Below are positions 47,733 through 60,367 of a stretch of 64,000 nt of DNA, in pieces. The notes under the pieces are model-generated. The model did not search any database. It was given only the letters and a program-made list of their open reading frames with translations, and was not told the DNA's origin. Both the position numbers and the translations under genes were made by a program. The DNA comes from Anthopleura xanthogrammica (taxonomy: Eukaryota; Cnidaria; Anthozoa; Actiniaria; Actiniidae), in contig OZ025213.1 in NCBI GenBank assembly GCA_964019055.1, positions 8,760,216 through 8,824,215 of the forward strand, written 5' to 3'. The first letter of the stretch is position 1, and every line of letters begins with the position of its first letter.

Positions 47733-48147
47733 AGAGGGAAACTTCTTAATACCGCGCGCGCCATGTGAATTCCCGGTTGAGCTATTTTTAACATCCACGT
47801 ACATACAATTTTCGCCTCACCCTACTCCTGTGCGTTAAAAATTGTGTGCTTCATCCAAACCTTGAAGTAGCGAAAGCATGTAAAGATTTTTGAGGAAAAA
47901 CATAAATTTCACGTCTTTGGAGTGTTCAACAGCCTCAGTCGTGTTTTATCACAGAACAGAACATAGCCAATCCTGATCTTTTTGCTTTATCTAATAGATC
48001 TTGTCGAAAAAAGTGAGAAAAATCGACGAAAAGAATGTTGTTTTTGAGCGCGCGCACACACGTCCACGCCATCAAAGAAAAAAAAACGAATTTGGATGCT
48101 AAAAATAGAATTCACATGGCGCGCACGGTATTAAGAAGTTTCCCTCT
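47733..48147. mobile_element. Inverted-repeat MITE of 0.4 kb
   Basis: The left end agagggaaacttcttaatac and right end gtattaagaagtttccctct are exact complements. The arms continue through cgcgcgcgccatgtgaattc versus gaattcacatggcgcgcacg. The core is without coding. Confidence 0.75.
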
Positions 48148-49295
<1,148 letters not shown>

Positions 49296-49719
49296 AAAAC
49301 AATGTTATATTCCCCGAATTCAATTATATAACTACCAAACAAGTGGTTTAGATAAAACACGATGATTAAATGTTTCTTTAATAGCAACTGATTACTCTGC
49401 TTCTTTCTTTTGTACTTTTTATCTATGAATTCTTTTATATTTCTTTCCATGCAAGGGGCCATTTCTCTCTAATTAAGTTTTCCTGGCGTAGTTTAAAGCT
49501 ACACTAAAATGTATGCAAATGTTTTCCTTGTAAAGTGAAATATGAATATGAAATAATACAGCTGGCGTAGTTTCGTGGGCGGTAAGGAGGCAGATGAGGT
49601 GTGGGATATTCAGTCGGTCGGTCAAGGTCTTGCTGTGTCAAGGCCTGTTTACACGGCTGTCAGTATAGTTATTTGCAGAAGCAGTTGCTACCTGGTTCTG
49701 TCATGTTCTGAATAATAAA

Positions 49720-49970
49720 ATGATAATAATAATAAATGGGATTTAGCAGTAACATTTCCACGGAGTAGCTATTCGTGAATTGGACTTCCAGTTGGAATTT
49801 AGGAGTTGATTTTTGCGGAGGGAGGAAAACCGGAGAACCCGGAGAAAAACCCTCGAAGCACAGAAGACAACCGACAAGCGAGTCTACCGACATATGACAC
49901 CGAGCCTGACGGGACTCGAATCCCGGTCGCAGTCACCGCTCTCACAGCTACGCCACCGGCGCTTCCCCTG
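49720..49970 (-). mobile_element. tRNA-derived SINE
   Basis: Read on the minus strand, the element starts with a tRNA-like head: A-box-like gtggcgtagctgtgagagcg and B-box-like gggattcgagtcccg. The body contains ttctccgggttctccggttt and the element ends in a (TTA)n tail at about 49720-49740. This order of pol III promoter, body and A/T-rich tail is that of a SINE. The boxes are well kept, so the copy is fairly young. Confidence 0.8.
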
Positions 49971-50309
49971 AATTCATCTACTCCTACTGCTACTAAAGGA
50001 AGACTACTAATTCTACTACTAAAATGATACTAAAACTATACGATGATTACTATTAATACCATCATCGCCACCATTTTCCAAACGCAAGATATTCTATTTT
50101 TAGACAAGGACACGGGGTCCCGATTCAAATTCCCCATACGTAGATTCCCCTTTCACTAGCAATATAGTCTACATTTGCACTTAAATTTGTTCGTACATAT
50201 TGATATCTACTTTGTCGTGGAACCACGTGAATACATCACGTCTGAGGGACTGGTCTGTGACAGAACTATGAAGATGGTAAAGTTATGCTTCTACGTACGA
50301 ATTTTCCAC

Positions 50310-50811
50310 GGCATGTTGTAAAACGCGGACTGGACTGGACTGGACCTATTCCAGTCCAGTACAGTACAGTACAGTACAGTACAGTCTAGTACAGTCCAGT
50401 CCAGTCCAGTACAGTCCAGTACAGTCCAGTACAGTCCAGTACAGTCCAGTACAGTCCAGTACAGTCCAGTACAGTCCAGTACAGTCCAGTACAGTCCAGT
50501 ACAGTCCAGTACAGTCCAGTACAGTCCAGTACAGTCCAGTACAGTCCAGTACAGTCCAGTACAGTCCAGTACAGTCCAGTACAGTCCAGTACAGTCCAGT
50601 ACAGTCCAGTACAGTCCAGTACAGTCCAGTACAGTCCAGTACAGTCCAGTACAGTCCAGTACAGTCCAGTACAGTCCAGTACAGTCCAGTACAGTCCAGT
50701 ACAGTCCAGTACAGTCCAGTACAGTCCAGTACAGTCCAGTACAGTCCAGTACAGTCCAGTACAGTCCAGTACAGTCCAGTACAGTCCACTGTCCGCGTTT
50801 TATAACATGCC
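50310..50811. mobile_element. TIR element filled by a 10-bp minisatellite
   Basis: The 21-bp ends ggcatgttgtaaaacgcgga and tccgcgttttataacatgcc are inverted copies with one mismatch. The inside is about 40 tandem copies of cagtccagta (about 50390-50788) after variant units (cagta, tggac). Frames through it encode a repeating Thr-Gly-Leu-Tyr-Trp pattern and are not genes. It appears to be a small DNA element whose centre has expanded. Confidence 0.85.
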
Positions 50812-53287
50812 CAAATTCTTCAGTCCTCCCACACAGTGTATTATAACTGACTGACACCTGACATTGCCTCGAAATCGAGCCTTTCAGAACTGCGCACTTA
50901 CTGTAACGAGTGTAAGTTTTTAAATATGAATGTTGGCCATCCGCTACAATATACGAAGAGTTCTAGACTGTTAGAAATGTAATCACGCACAAGCAAGCCG
51001 TTCAAATACTGTGAGCCTTAATGCTTCTAATCTCTAGTATCCTGTAATAAACTGAAGATCTTCAATAAAAGAAAAATGAACGTCTATCAGCTTGGACTTT
51101 TGACAACTTGACAACGCAAGCTTGAAATACCCTTTAGAAATCACCAACAACACGTCTCTTGTCACTATCATTAACACTATTTTTGCATAGAGGAGATGGC
51201 TAGTAAATTTCGATTTTGGAACATGATTTTCTAAATTTTTAACCTAAAATCAACATATTTCCCTGGTTCACCCAAAAGGTTGCTTGAAAGCGCCATTTTT
51301 TAATAAAGAAAGCTTTCTCTTCTGCACGCAAATTTAAAATTTATTGAATACATACAAAAAAGAAATGCTTATTCCCTTGAGAAATTTTAATCATAATAAA
51401 ATTCTTTGTTTTTCTTGCCTCATACGAGCTACTTCAGTAATCGTTTGTGGAACGGATTAAGAAATCATTCCCAAACAATGCCGGCCTTTCTTGTCGTTCA
51501 CTGCACGTTCGCTTGCAGTATTTCTATAACGTCATTCACCATAATTTCCAAGCTGAAAATTATATTGTGTATAATGAAATATTTCAAAACCTAATATACG
51601 AATATATGCTTTCATATCAGTTTGCTTTTCATTGTTGAGTTTTGTAATAAATTTCCTGTCCAAATTTAGGACATTTTGTTATTAAAGATGGTTCTAAATT
51701 CCTTAGTGATCACACTTGATACATTACTAACAATCGTGTATTCGGTGTGACTTTAATGTTTTTTCGTAATATAAACTCGGCCAGAAAAATAACTTTATCA
51801 AAGGTGTCCAAATAGTAATGTAACTTGTCTAAAGATCATCTTTTGTGATGCAAATTCCCCGACGTCGTTTTAATAATCCTTTCTGGGACCATTAGATATG
51901 AAAAAACGAGTAGACTCTATAGAAAGGTGTTCAAACAAAATGTGCTTAAGCGTAAATATATTTGGTCCAAATTCACTAATTCTTTTATGACTGAAGATAT
52001 GTTTTTTATCAGCATAAACACATTTCAAAACGTAGTTTTGTACAATGATAAAGTCTATAAAACACACACGACCTTCAGCTTACCATATCAAAATAATACA
52101 CTCATGGTGAGTTACAGTCTACTAAAAATGTCATATGTATAGATGGATTTTAGCAATTTGATTATATTATTCCCCCCACAAAGAAATACTAGCGCGTTAA
52201 CTTTGAAAATATATTAAGAAAGCCTCGTTTGTTTGCTTAGTAAGAATGACTGTATTAGCATATTTCTTTAACGCTGTAAGAACGCCATGGAAAGTATGGC
52301 ACATATACGTCGCACCTTTCGAAAAAACGAACATTAGTTCTCCAATTAACAAAAGATGGTAGAAAAAACTGTGACACTTTACTATCATGAAAATACATTA
52401 TCAAGAGCGGTATGCCCTGGACAGTCTTAGTGCGAAAAAAGAAATCTTGACCTACAAATGTCGGTTGCCCAAATATTGGTTTCGCTGGAAGACAAAGTCG
52501 AAGAAATTTTTATTTTTTTCCAATTGTACAAGAAATTAAAGCTTACTCAATATGGCGTGAAACTAATTAACAAAGTACTTAAATACCCCCGTGCACACAT
52601 TTTAGGGTGCGGATATTCAAAGAAAACACCATGAAACCGAAGGTGATGGATCAACTTTGCACCTGAAGATTCTACCGTTGAAAAATTGTTTTCATGATAT
52701 TAAACTCCAGTGCAATTTCTTCCACAGAAAAGATAGGACAGATGCATAAATCCAGACAATAAAATAAATTTGTTTGCGATTAATTTGCACTGAATTTTAA
52801 CAGGAGAAGTAACGTGGTCGTACCACGAGAACATAAGAAAGTTTCTTGGTTCGGTTTTAATAAGGATAGCTTTGTAAACATCTTTATAGATGATGCAAAA
52901 AGGCTTGTGACTTTAATAAAAAGTGCTTCCTGTGATTAGACTCGTTTTTAATTTCAGTTGCTTTGTGAAGATGCAGTTATTAGTCAAATGTTTTTGTTTA
53001 TTTGCTATCTTTGAATCAGCTGCCAAGTTCATTTTCTTATGAAAACAACCTCGAGTAATAACTGAACGGGCAATGTCAATATTTGTCATGTACATGCGTT
53101 CTTAGTTTCTCAATAATTCGAAATCTCCCATTTGAAGTTTTCTTATGAGATGACTCATGCCAAAAGGTTATTTAATATCCTCGAGTTGGAATTTTCAGGG
53201 TAGTGTTTGAACAGGGAGGGAAGCCATAACAGCCTCTGTGACACAGCCGCGCGACAACCAGACCGTCTAAACACTGTGAGCATCTCT
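50812..53287. other. Upstream spacer of the receptor gene
   Basis: AT-rich with only short frames. No coding exon for the receptor was recognised. A 5' untranslated exon cannot be excluded. Confidence 0.35.
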
Positions 53288-53293
53288 TAAACT

Positions 53294-54496
53294 ATGGTTT
53301 TCAACAACAGCAGTACGGCAATGCCATCCACTACTTCCATCAACTATTCAACCATGAGTTCTACAATGTCGACTACGCTGATGTCGACGGGGAACACGAG
53401 CTATGTTAACGGCAGCAATACAACAAGTCTTCTAACAACAAGTGGCTGTCCAAGGCAAGTAGACACCGAGGAAGAGAAACTTTTAAAAATAATTGGTTAC
53501 TGTATAATTCTTGTTTTATCGCTGGTTGGAAACATCCTTATCGTAGCGGTCATTCTTGGCAACAAGAAGATGAAAAGGCCAACTAACTACTTTATCCTCA
53601 ACATGGCTATCGCTGATTTAGCCTTTCCTTTCTTATTCATACCGTCGGCTATTTCACAGCTTGAACTAGGCTTATACGCTTGGACAATTGATGGAGACAT
53701 CGGATTGGTACTGTGCAAGGTCATGAATTTCCTACAAGACGTCGCTCTTGCAGTCTCCATTGCCAGCATGATCTTGATAACCGTGGATCGATTTTTTGCT
53801 GTAGTGTTTCCCATGAAGCATTACATCATGTCAGGATTTGTGTGCAAAATTGCCATTGCTTTATCTTGGCTATTTGGCATGAGCCTGCATGGCATCTACT
53901 TCTACACTTCTATCACTTATAGAACTAGTCAGACGAATAGATTGGTTTGCCAAAACTTGTGGTCACAGCTCGGTTCGTCGTGGATCGAAATACAGACAAA
54001 GTACTATTCAACGTTATTCTTTTTTCTTATGGTGTTGCCATTCCTGGGCATGACAACGGCATACACCATAATCTACGTTAACCTAAAGAGACACTCTCTA
54101 CCTCTGGGAGATTCACTGACTGACCGCCAGAAAAGACAGAGAGCAATAAGGGAGAAGAAAGTACTTCTAATGGCTGTGGCAATAGTCGTATCTTTCGCGG
54201 TTCTATGGGCTCCCTACAATATCTCATCTTTCATGCTCTTGTTTGTCTATAAAGCTCATGTTCCATGTTGGATGAGCAATTTTAGATTTATTGGCTTTTA
54301 CTGTGCTTATAGCAATGCAGTGGTTAACCCTTGCATCTGCTTCATATTCAGTGAGAATTTTCGACAGGGATTCAAAGAATTGCTTGTTAAAGCACGTATC
54401 CTCAAGCGCCACAACATCGGACAACAAACCACACAGATCAGTATGACAAGTCAATCTCGATACAACAAAGCATACGACGACCAGGAAACCAAATAA
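53294..54496 (+). CDS. Rhodopsin-class (family A) peptide-type GPCR
   Basis: A single-exon frame of 400 aa. An in-frame TAA at 53288-53290 fixes the start. The extracellular N-terminus (1-60) is Ser/Thr-rich with N-glycosylation sequons at about N4, N5, N17, N34, N39 and N42. TM1 is about 64-88 with GN at 79-80. TM2 has LNMAIAD (D108). C141 and C219 are placed for the conserved disulfide. TM3 ends in DRF (165-167) instead of DRY. TM5 is about 237-262. TM6 has FAVLWAPYN (301-309), with Leu in place of the usual Cys before W. TM7 has NPCIC (345-349) in place of NPxxY. Helix 8 is FSENFRQGF. The overall look is that of neuropeptide receptors (NPY, tachykinin or galanin-like), acting at the plasma membrane through G proteins. 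The ligand cannot be told. Full length, no damage. Confidence 0.93.
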   Translation: MVFNNSSTAMPSTTSINYSTMSSTMSTTLMSTGNTSYVNGSNTTSLLTTSGCPRQVDTEEEKLLKIIGYCIILVLSLVGNILIVAVILGNKKMKRPTNYFILNMAIADLAFPFLFIPSAISQLELGLYAWTIDGDIGLVLCKVMNFLQDVALAVSIASMILITVDRFFAVVFPMKHYIMSGFVCKIAIALSWLFGMSLHGIYFYTSITYRTSQTNRLVCQNLWSQLGSSWIEIQTKYYSTLFFFLMVLPFLGMTTAYTIIYVNLKRHSLPLGDSLTDRQKRQRAIREKKVLLMAVAIVVSFAVLWAPYNISSFMLLFVYKAHVPCWMSNFRFIGFYCAYSNAVVNPCICFIFSENFRQGFKELLVKARILKRHNIGQQTTQISMTSQSRYNKAYDDQETK

Positions 54497-57400
54497 CTCT
54501 TTTTGATCATCGAACAATTCTTTTTATTTTGACTGAAGATTTGACTTTGATGTATATGATAACAAATTCTTTTCCAAATTTTGAATTCTTTCATCTAATC
54601 ATTATGTAATCTATTCCTTCAACTTATTGACATTCACATTTTTCCGTAAGATGTTTTTGCATCATTTTTATCAATTCATAGGTTAAGCTCTTCAACATGT
54701 TACTTTCATAATTTTGACCTGACAAATTTCAGATTAATGATTCTTACCTATGTTTCTTTTGTTGTACAAGTTTGCATTCTTAGATTATCTCGTTCAATTG
54801 CTTTGATACTTTTTCATGTTAAAATGGTAAGATCTTTCTCAACCTTTGCCAATGCACTGCTGCAGGATTCATAACACGCGCCGGACGCGTCTTTTCCCGC
54901 CATAATTCTTGTCAGATCGAAATGCAAAACGAACTTAAGGAGTATTTCTTTTATTGAGAAACTATATCATAGCATAAACGTTTTTCAGTGTCATTTTTTA
55001 GGGATTAGTCTTGAATAAGGAGTTGACTTTAAATTTTTGTACAAGTCAGGATTTGAGTTCAGCAGTCGGTCAGTGATATCCCAAACTGAATCAGTTGTAA
55101 ATAAGGTGCCATACAAATATACCGTGTATGCGTCCCAATGACGGACATTTTATTGAGGATTTTGTGTAAAGACACACCGATGTTTAGAGTTATTGATTTC
55201 GATCAATTCATTTAGGAATTGCTTGCTCGCATTAGGAGCCAACTTGTCAAACCTCGGTCGCCTGTCAATTATATTGTGTAGTTCAAATACCTCACCAACG
55301 TCGTCTTCCAAAGCTTTCGCTTCAAATTGCTAAACAGTTTTGCTTTTGAGTTGAATAAGCATGAAAACAAATTGGAAGGCTAAAATCTAGTGATTTTTAC
55401 GATAAAAATCCATGAGTATTAGGTTGTGTCGTGCAACTAGCTAGCTCAGCAGGTGTGTACAGAACACATCAAATCCATAGACGGTCTAGTTGTTCTTACT
55501 CAATATTTGTAGAAAACGAACAAATCTTAGCTGTTTACAAGAGTGGTTTTGTGGTTGGTATACAAATTTAAGTTGGTATACTTTTAATTAACGATATTTA
55601 TATTTTTATGTTCTTTTAGATTAGAGTTATTGGTGATTAGAATAAGAGTTAGAGCTTGGTTAAAATGGGATACCCCATTGTATATTGACTTACATTCATG
55701 CTCTATTCATTCGTATTCCATTGTATAATAGTAGTAATATGCAGTAGACTAGGTCAGTTTTATTCAAATATTCAATCAATATTCATTCCATGGTAAATTC
55801 ATTTATACGCCATGGTATTTCATTTTATAACTTGGGAAAGTGCATCCAAAATCATAACTATAATATATATCCCACAAAAATAGAGTTTTTAGAAGGGAAA
55901 TATTGTATAGGATAAAAAAAATGTACAAATAATCGTGTGGAAAAGTAATTATTATTGATTGTAATTGGAAAAATAAAATATATGGTGTAAAACGAATCTC
56001 GCCTTATGTAAACCTCAGGTGTATGTGACGCGGATATTTGGTGTCATTCCGTGGAAGCAGAAGGCCTTGGGAATCATTAACTGTTTTCATTAAAATAGAA
56101 GAAATAATTACGAAACAAGCAGTGTTCATTAAAAAGAGAAGCAATGAATTTCTTGACAAGTTTGCGTCTATTTTTTTTTTATTTTGTCATTAGGTTACCA
56201 AGAGAAATTCGAAATCGCTCTCGATATGTCGGGCATGCAAGTGATCATTGCGACCAATTTGTGTCGTTGACATGTTACAACGAGTACAATGGAAATTCAA
56301 TAAAAATGAGCTGCATAGAATAGACATAAAAAAAAGAAAGAAAAGGTTGATTGATCGTCTAGTTTAAGGAGTTTCTTTTAACTGTTTTGAACTGCGAGGA
56401 GGACAGACTACGAGAAAAAGAGTAAAACCATGAAAGCAAGCAACATCTGCTAGCTGCTAAAGGGTGCAATAAAATCGCTTGTCATTTACTTGAAAATCTT
56501 AAGGACCTCACATTTACCTCTCCAAATTAGAAACCTCATATGGCCAAGGGTTTGGCATCTAGAAAAGATTAATTTGGCATGGATACAGTGAAGATGTTTA
56601 CCGTGTCAAGTATTTTAAAGGCAAAAAGCAAACATATTTGAGCAATGCATATTTTAACATTTTGGCCGGAAAGCGTACTTCAAAGAATCAGTTATGAAGT
56701 GAGCCGTTCACAAAAAAAAACCTGAAACGAAATCTTTACCAAATTTACCTCAGCTCACAAGGAACCAAAGTTATTTCAGAGTATTCCTTACGTCAACTAT
56801 AGTATATCTTGGCAAAGAAGAATTCGTTTCCATATGCCGAGGTCATTTAAGCTGTTGACATAGGGAAATACAAACTGTAAATACCCCTTGATACCTTCAA
56901 TAAACAAAAAATTAGTCAGCAATCCCACACAACTGCTTCTCGTAAACCCCCTCCAAAAATACTTTCTGAGCGCCTGCTTCATTAAGCGAGTTCTCTTATC
57001 AAAATTAGTGCGTGCAGCCAAAGAAGTAAAAAAGGTATCATCGTTCTTACGCCTATTTCACAAGAATATTAACGCATACGGTTTCTTTACAGTCGAATAA
57101 TCTTAATCTGAAATGCATCCACAAGGAAGGCTAAAATTTTAAGTCAACATCATTGGAAAGACGTCCAGAAACTGTCATCCATCCAACGAAGATCTCAACA
57201 ACGAATTGTTCAAGTAAAAATTAGTGGACAAGAATTGTATTCCCTTATTGACATTCCTTAGTAGTTTTGAGCCACCTATGCTCTTGAATTGGTTTTAACA
57301 TGTTGAAAGTTATTTCCCGGCAATTAAGATTTCTTGCACTCTTCAAAGGCTGTAAAACCAGCTCTTTATCATTTCTTACATTGAATGTCAGTCGAATTGA

Positions 57401-58005
57401 AGCCCCTTGAGCACCTCTTAAGTCTGCTGCTCAAAGAGGTAGTCAGTAGGTGGAGCGGATTGCGGATCGAGAGGTTGTATTATCATGTCTCATTAATGTA
57501 GAACAACGGTTTGATATCTTTAGCTCCACTTGCGATCTTAACAAACTAATGACATCCGATGTTTTCTTTTCCTAGATAAATATTCTTGTTTTGAACTCAT
57601 AGAATGGAATGTTTATTTTAGACCGAAGTGCTTGCAATACATTTTTGAATAAAAGAAAGAAAGAAAAATGTCGGTACAAATAACGAGACATGAAAATGCG
57701 AATGCTTGACATCGTCATTTGTCAGCTGGAAAAAATAATTTACTGTTACAAAACAGCTTCTATTGCTTATATAATTGAATACTTTTCTTAAATATGCTAA
57801 ATATAATCCGGTACATTGGATGCTTTATAGCTCTAAATTACAAACATATTGTCGAGTTGGAGTAAACTAAGCCTCCCACTCAATAACAAACAAAACCATG
57901 AACCATCTGTCACTCTAAACTAACTGATGATGCATTCTTATTTCATGAATGGAGCAAAACAAACTCACAGTACGTGATGTTCAAATTCTGAACTAAATAT
58001 TGCAC
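54497..58005. other. 3' flank and gene-poor interval
   Basis: Possible receptor poly(A) signals include AATAAA at 55972-55977. At about 57155-57260 a short open stretch (QRRSQQRIVQVKISGQELYS) followed by an AT-rich end with aataaaagaaag near 57650 may be the 3' remnant of a non-LTR retrotransposon. Nothing else was recognised. Confidence 0.35.
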
Positions 58006-58774
58006 GGGGGGGGGTACTCCTAAACATTTTGTACGGGTATACTCCCCCAGACTCTCGACCCCTCACACTCTTATATACCATATTTCGGCAAAAAGGTACC
58101 CCTTTCATATACGCGCCATTTTGCCTGAAAAGGCACCCCCCCCCCCCCCCCCCTTTCATATACCTAAGTTTTGAAGCAGGCCAAATATGAATGTCGATCG
58201 TCGCGTAAAATGACGTGCAAATCCAGAGATAGATAGATGGTTTTATTAAAACTTCCTTAGCAGCCATTAGGCTGAATTGCGGGTAATTTTACAATAATAA
58301 ATATAATAATATATAATATAATGAACTAAATACGATATATGTGTAATATATGAAATGTTAATTATAGAATGTTAAACTATAAAATGTTACAATACTTATA
58401 AAAATATAGGATAAATCGTCCTAACTATAAAAAGTGCATGGCTTATAATTTGAAAGTCGAATAGAGTGCTACGAACCAGTGGACGCGGCCGCATTAGACA
58501 TGATAAAACGTCGCTGGATTCTGTTCGTCTTGCAGCTTACGTGTGCGCCTTAAAGACCTAGGACAGATGATGAAGTTTGTGATTACTATTCTATTACTAT
58601 ACTGTTCGGCCTCATTTTTTTTAATAGTAATGTTAGCTTCTCCTTTCCTTTTCTATACCTAAACTCGCGAATTCCCAACCCTTTTCTATACCTCCGGCCT
58701 GAAAAAGGAACCCTTTTCGGGCGGAGCACCCCCGTATAGTCCACTATAGGAATACCCCCCCCCCCCCCCCCCCC
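58006..58774. mobile_element. G-run-terminated inverted-repeat element
   Basis: The left end gggggggggtactcct and the right end aggaatacccccccc are inverted copies. Both halves carry similar degenerate strings (cctttcatatacc, gcctgaaaaggcacc / ggcctgaaaaaggaaccc) and inner C-runs (58137-58152, 58757-58774). The frames inside are artefacts. It is a non-autonomous element; I recall similar ends in anthozoan genomes. Confidence 0.6.
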
Positions 58775-59597
58775 TATATTGCAAGACCTGAAGAGATCTA
58801 CCAAGTTGATGTCTACCAGCTCTTGTGGTTGGTGTGATACACTCTCACAATGCCTTCATCGGCTTCGTCAGTGGACTCCGATAGCAAATCCATGTCGCTC
58901 CATTTCTTATATAAAAAGTTATCTTGATATTTTGAAGCTTAGAATTGACAAATTCGAGGAACGCAAACTTGGCTCTCGACAAGAAAGAGTGGGGGTTGGG
59001 CACATGTTTGTCGCGCGGGGACTGGGAAACGTCAAAGGGAACCCGGCCTTCTAATGTTTGAAACGCTTACATAAACTGGAATCAGAATGATACTGATAAT
59101 CCAAGTAAGGAAAAAGGTCTTGTCAGAAAATTATTCCCAGACAGCATTTCAAACCAGGAGAGCTCTACTTTTCGGATGGAGATTGCTCTAACCAATAATG
59201 CTGATCGAACTTAAGAATCAAGTATGAGGTTTTTTTAAGATTACCAAGGTTGAGTAAGAATTCTATAATGAAAAAAAAGGTTTAAAGAATATAAAATATA
59301 CATATATGTATATAGTTAAAAAAAGATGTAAAATGATGTTAAAAAAGAATAAAAACCCCACGTCTACCGACAGAAATTCAAAATTTTGACCCCACTATGC
59401 CATACGCAGAGCTTAGGCGTTGCATATACTTCGGACCGGACGGCAATTACGGCTCATCTACCATGGTTGTACGGAATACCCAGAATAAGGTTCTAGCCCC
59501 GCGAAGGCTTTAGGGAAGAGACTAGCCGAACCCCAGACCGTACTTACAGCTAATCCCTTGCACTATCTGAAACGCACGTCGATTTAAAGTATAGCAA
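58775..59597. other. No recognised gene
   Basis: The 91-aa frame at 58779-59054 has no recognised domain. A GC-richer stretch at 59360-59560 looks like an old repeat. Confidence 0.3.
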
Positions 59598-59828
59598 TTA
59601 ATCTAGTCTATCTGGCGCATTGTTTCCAAGGACACACACTTTCTCAATAGCGATCATGAAGTATGACGACCGCCATCCGGTAAGCATGCGGGAAATGCAC
59701 CCGGGGGGAGCAGATAGTAAACAGCAGCAGATGGCGAGTACCATGAAGTCCTCAACATGAGACGAGGGAGCGCAGTGAAGGACTACGGTAAGCGGTTTTA
59801 TTATATATATAACTAGAATTTCATACAA
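59598..59828 (-). CDS. Possible exon fragment with a CD225/dispanin-like segment
   Basis: The frame contains VEDFMVLAICCCLLSAPPGC, which resembles the first membrane segment of CD225/dispanin (IFITM-like) proteins in its hydrophobic core, Cys cluster and Pro-Gly turn. A possible acceptor (aaaccgcttaccgtag) lies just before it on the minus strand. The usual second membrane segment is not visible, and the following SSYFMIAIEKVCVLG is not a clear match. It could be an isolated exon, a relic or chance. Confidence 0.25.
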   Translation of the reverse strand: MYEILVIYIIKPLTVVLHCAPSSHVEDFMVLAICCCLLSAPPGCISRMLTGWRSSYFMIAIEKVCVLGNNAPDRLD

Positions 59829-59879
59829 TAAATCTCTATTATAAAAATCTCTATGCTTTATATTTCACTGGTGAAAAAT

Positions 59880-59990
59880 GCAATACGACCAATTAGCATC
59901 GCGTACAGCTTTTCACTGTGTAAAAATATAACCAATCAAAATTTAGAGTTGACCAAACCAACCAATCATAAAACGAGCAATTGTGACATT
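59880..59990 (+). promoter_or_regulatory. Cluster of CCAAT motifs
   Basis: accaattagc, aaccaatcaaaa and aaccaatcataa occur within about 75 bp upstream of the ORF whose ATG is at 60050. This is promoter-like, but CCAAT motifs are also common in the elements of this window. Confidence 0.35.
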
Positions 59991-60049
59991 TGAATGGCTT
60001 CCCGCCAAAGCAAAGTTGTGTTTTCTGTAGCTTTGTTGATGTGAACAAA

Positions 60050-60367
60050 ATGGCGAGTCGTTTTGTGTCACTAGATGTGCCGGTAGATGAGTTTATTCAA
60101 AACCAAGAAAACAAAAACACACTAAGCAAGACGAAGAGAGACCTGGCTTTATTGACTACATATCTTGAAACAAAAAATGTGCAGCAAAACCTGGAAGAAA
60201 TCCAGCCAAGAGATTTAGACGAGCTGCTTCTTTGCGTGAAGAAACAACAACAAAGCGCCGTCGTTATTGCTTCTTGGATTCGCCAGACAGCGACTAATTA
60301 TGAAAAACAGTACATTTTTGATATTTATATTGACTTTTTGTATATTCATTTTCCTTTTATAAACTGA
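60050..60367 (+). pseudogene. Truncated tyrosine-recombinase-derived (Crypton/KIAA1958-like) N-terminal fragment
   Basis: From the ATG at 60050 the frame begins MASRFVSLDVPVDEF and continues NKNTLSKTKRDLALL...LEEIQPRDLDELLL. This matches my memory of the N-terminal core-binding-like domain of Crypton-derived proteins (KIAA1958, QRICH1 and ZMYM relatives), which are abundant in corals and anemones: NKNT-x-x-KTK-x-DL, then I-x-P-x-x-LD-x-LL. Those proteins go on to a catalytic-type domain of several hundred residues, whereas this frame changes character after the LLL and stops at 60367 with a hydrophobic tail (FLYIHFPFIN). I read it as a broken or partial copy. An ATG 20 codons upstream (59990) exists, but the MASRF start fits the family better. 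Confidence 0.5.

Noticed and set aside
49890..49970. Functional tRNA gene
   Set aside because: A and B boxes are good, but the sequence continues into a SINE body and tail and the acceptor stem does not close.
50310..50811. CRISPR-like array
   Set aside because: Units are tandem without unique spacers, and the context is eukaryotic.
50291..50857. 188-aa Thr-Gly-Leu-Tyr-Trp repeat protein
   Set aside because: Conceptual translation of a 10-bp minisatellite within an inverted-repeat element.
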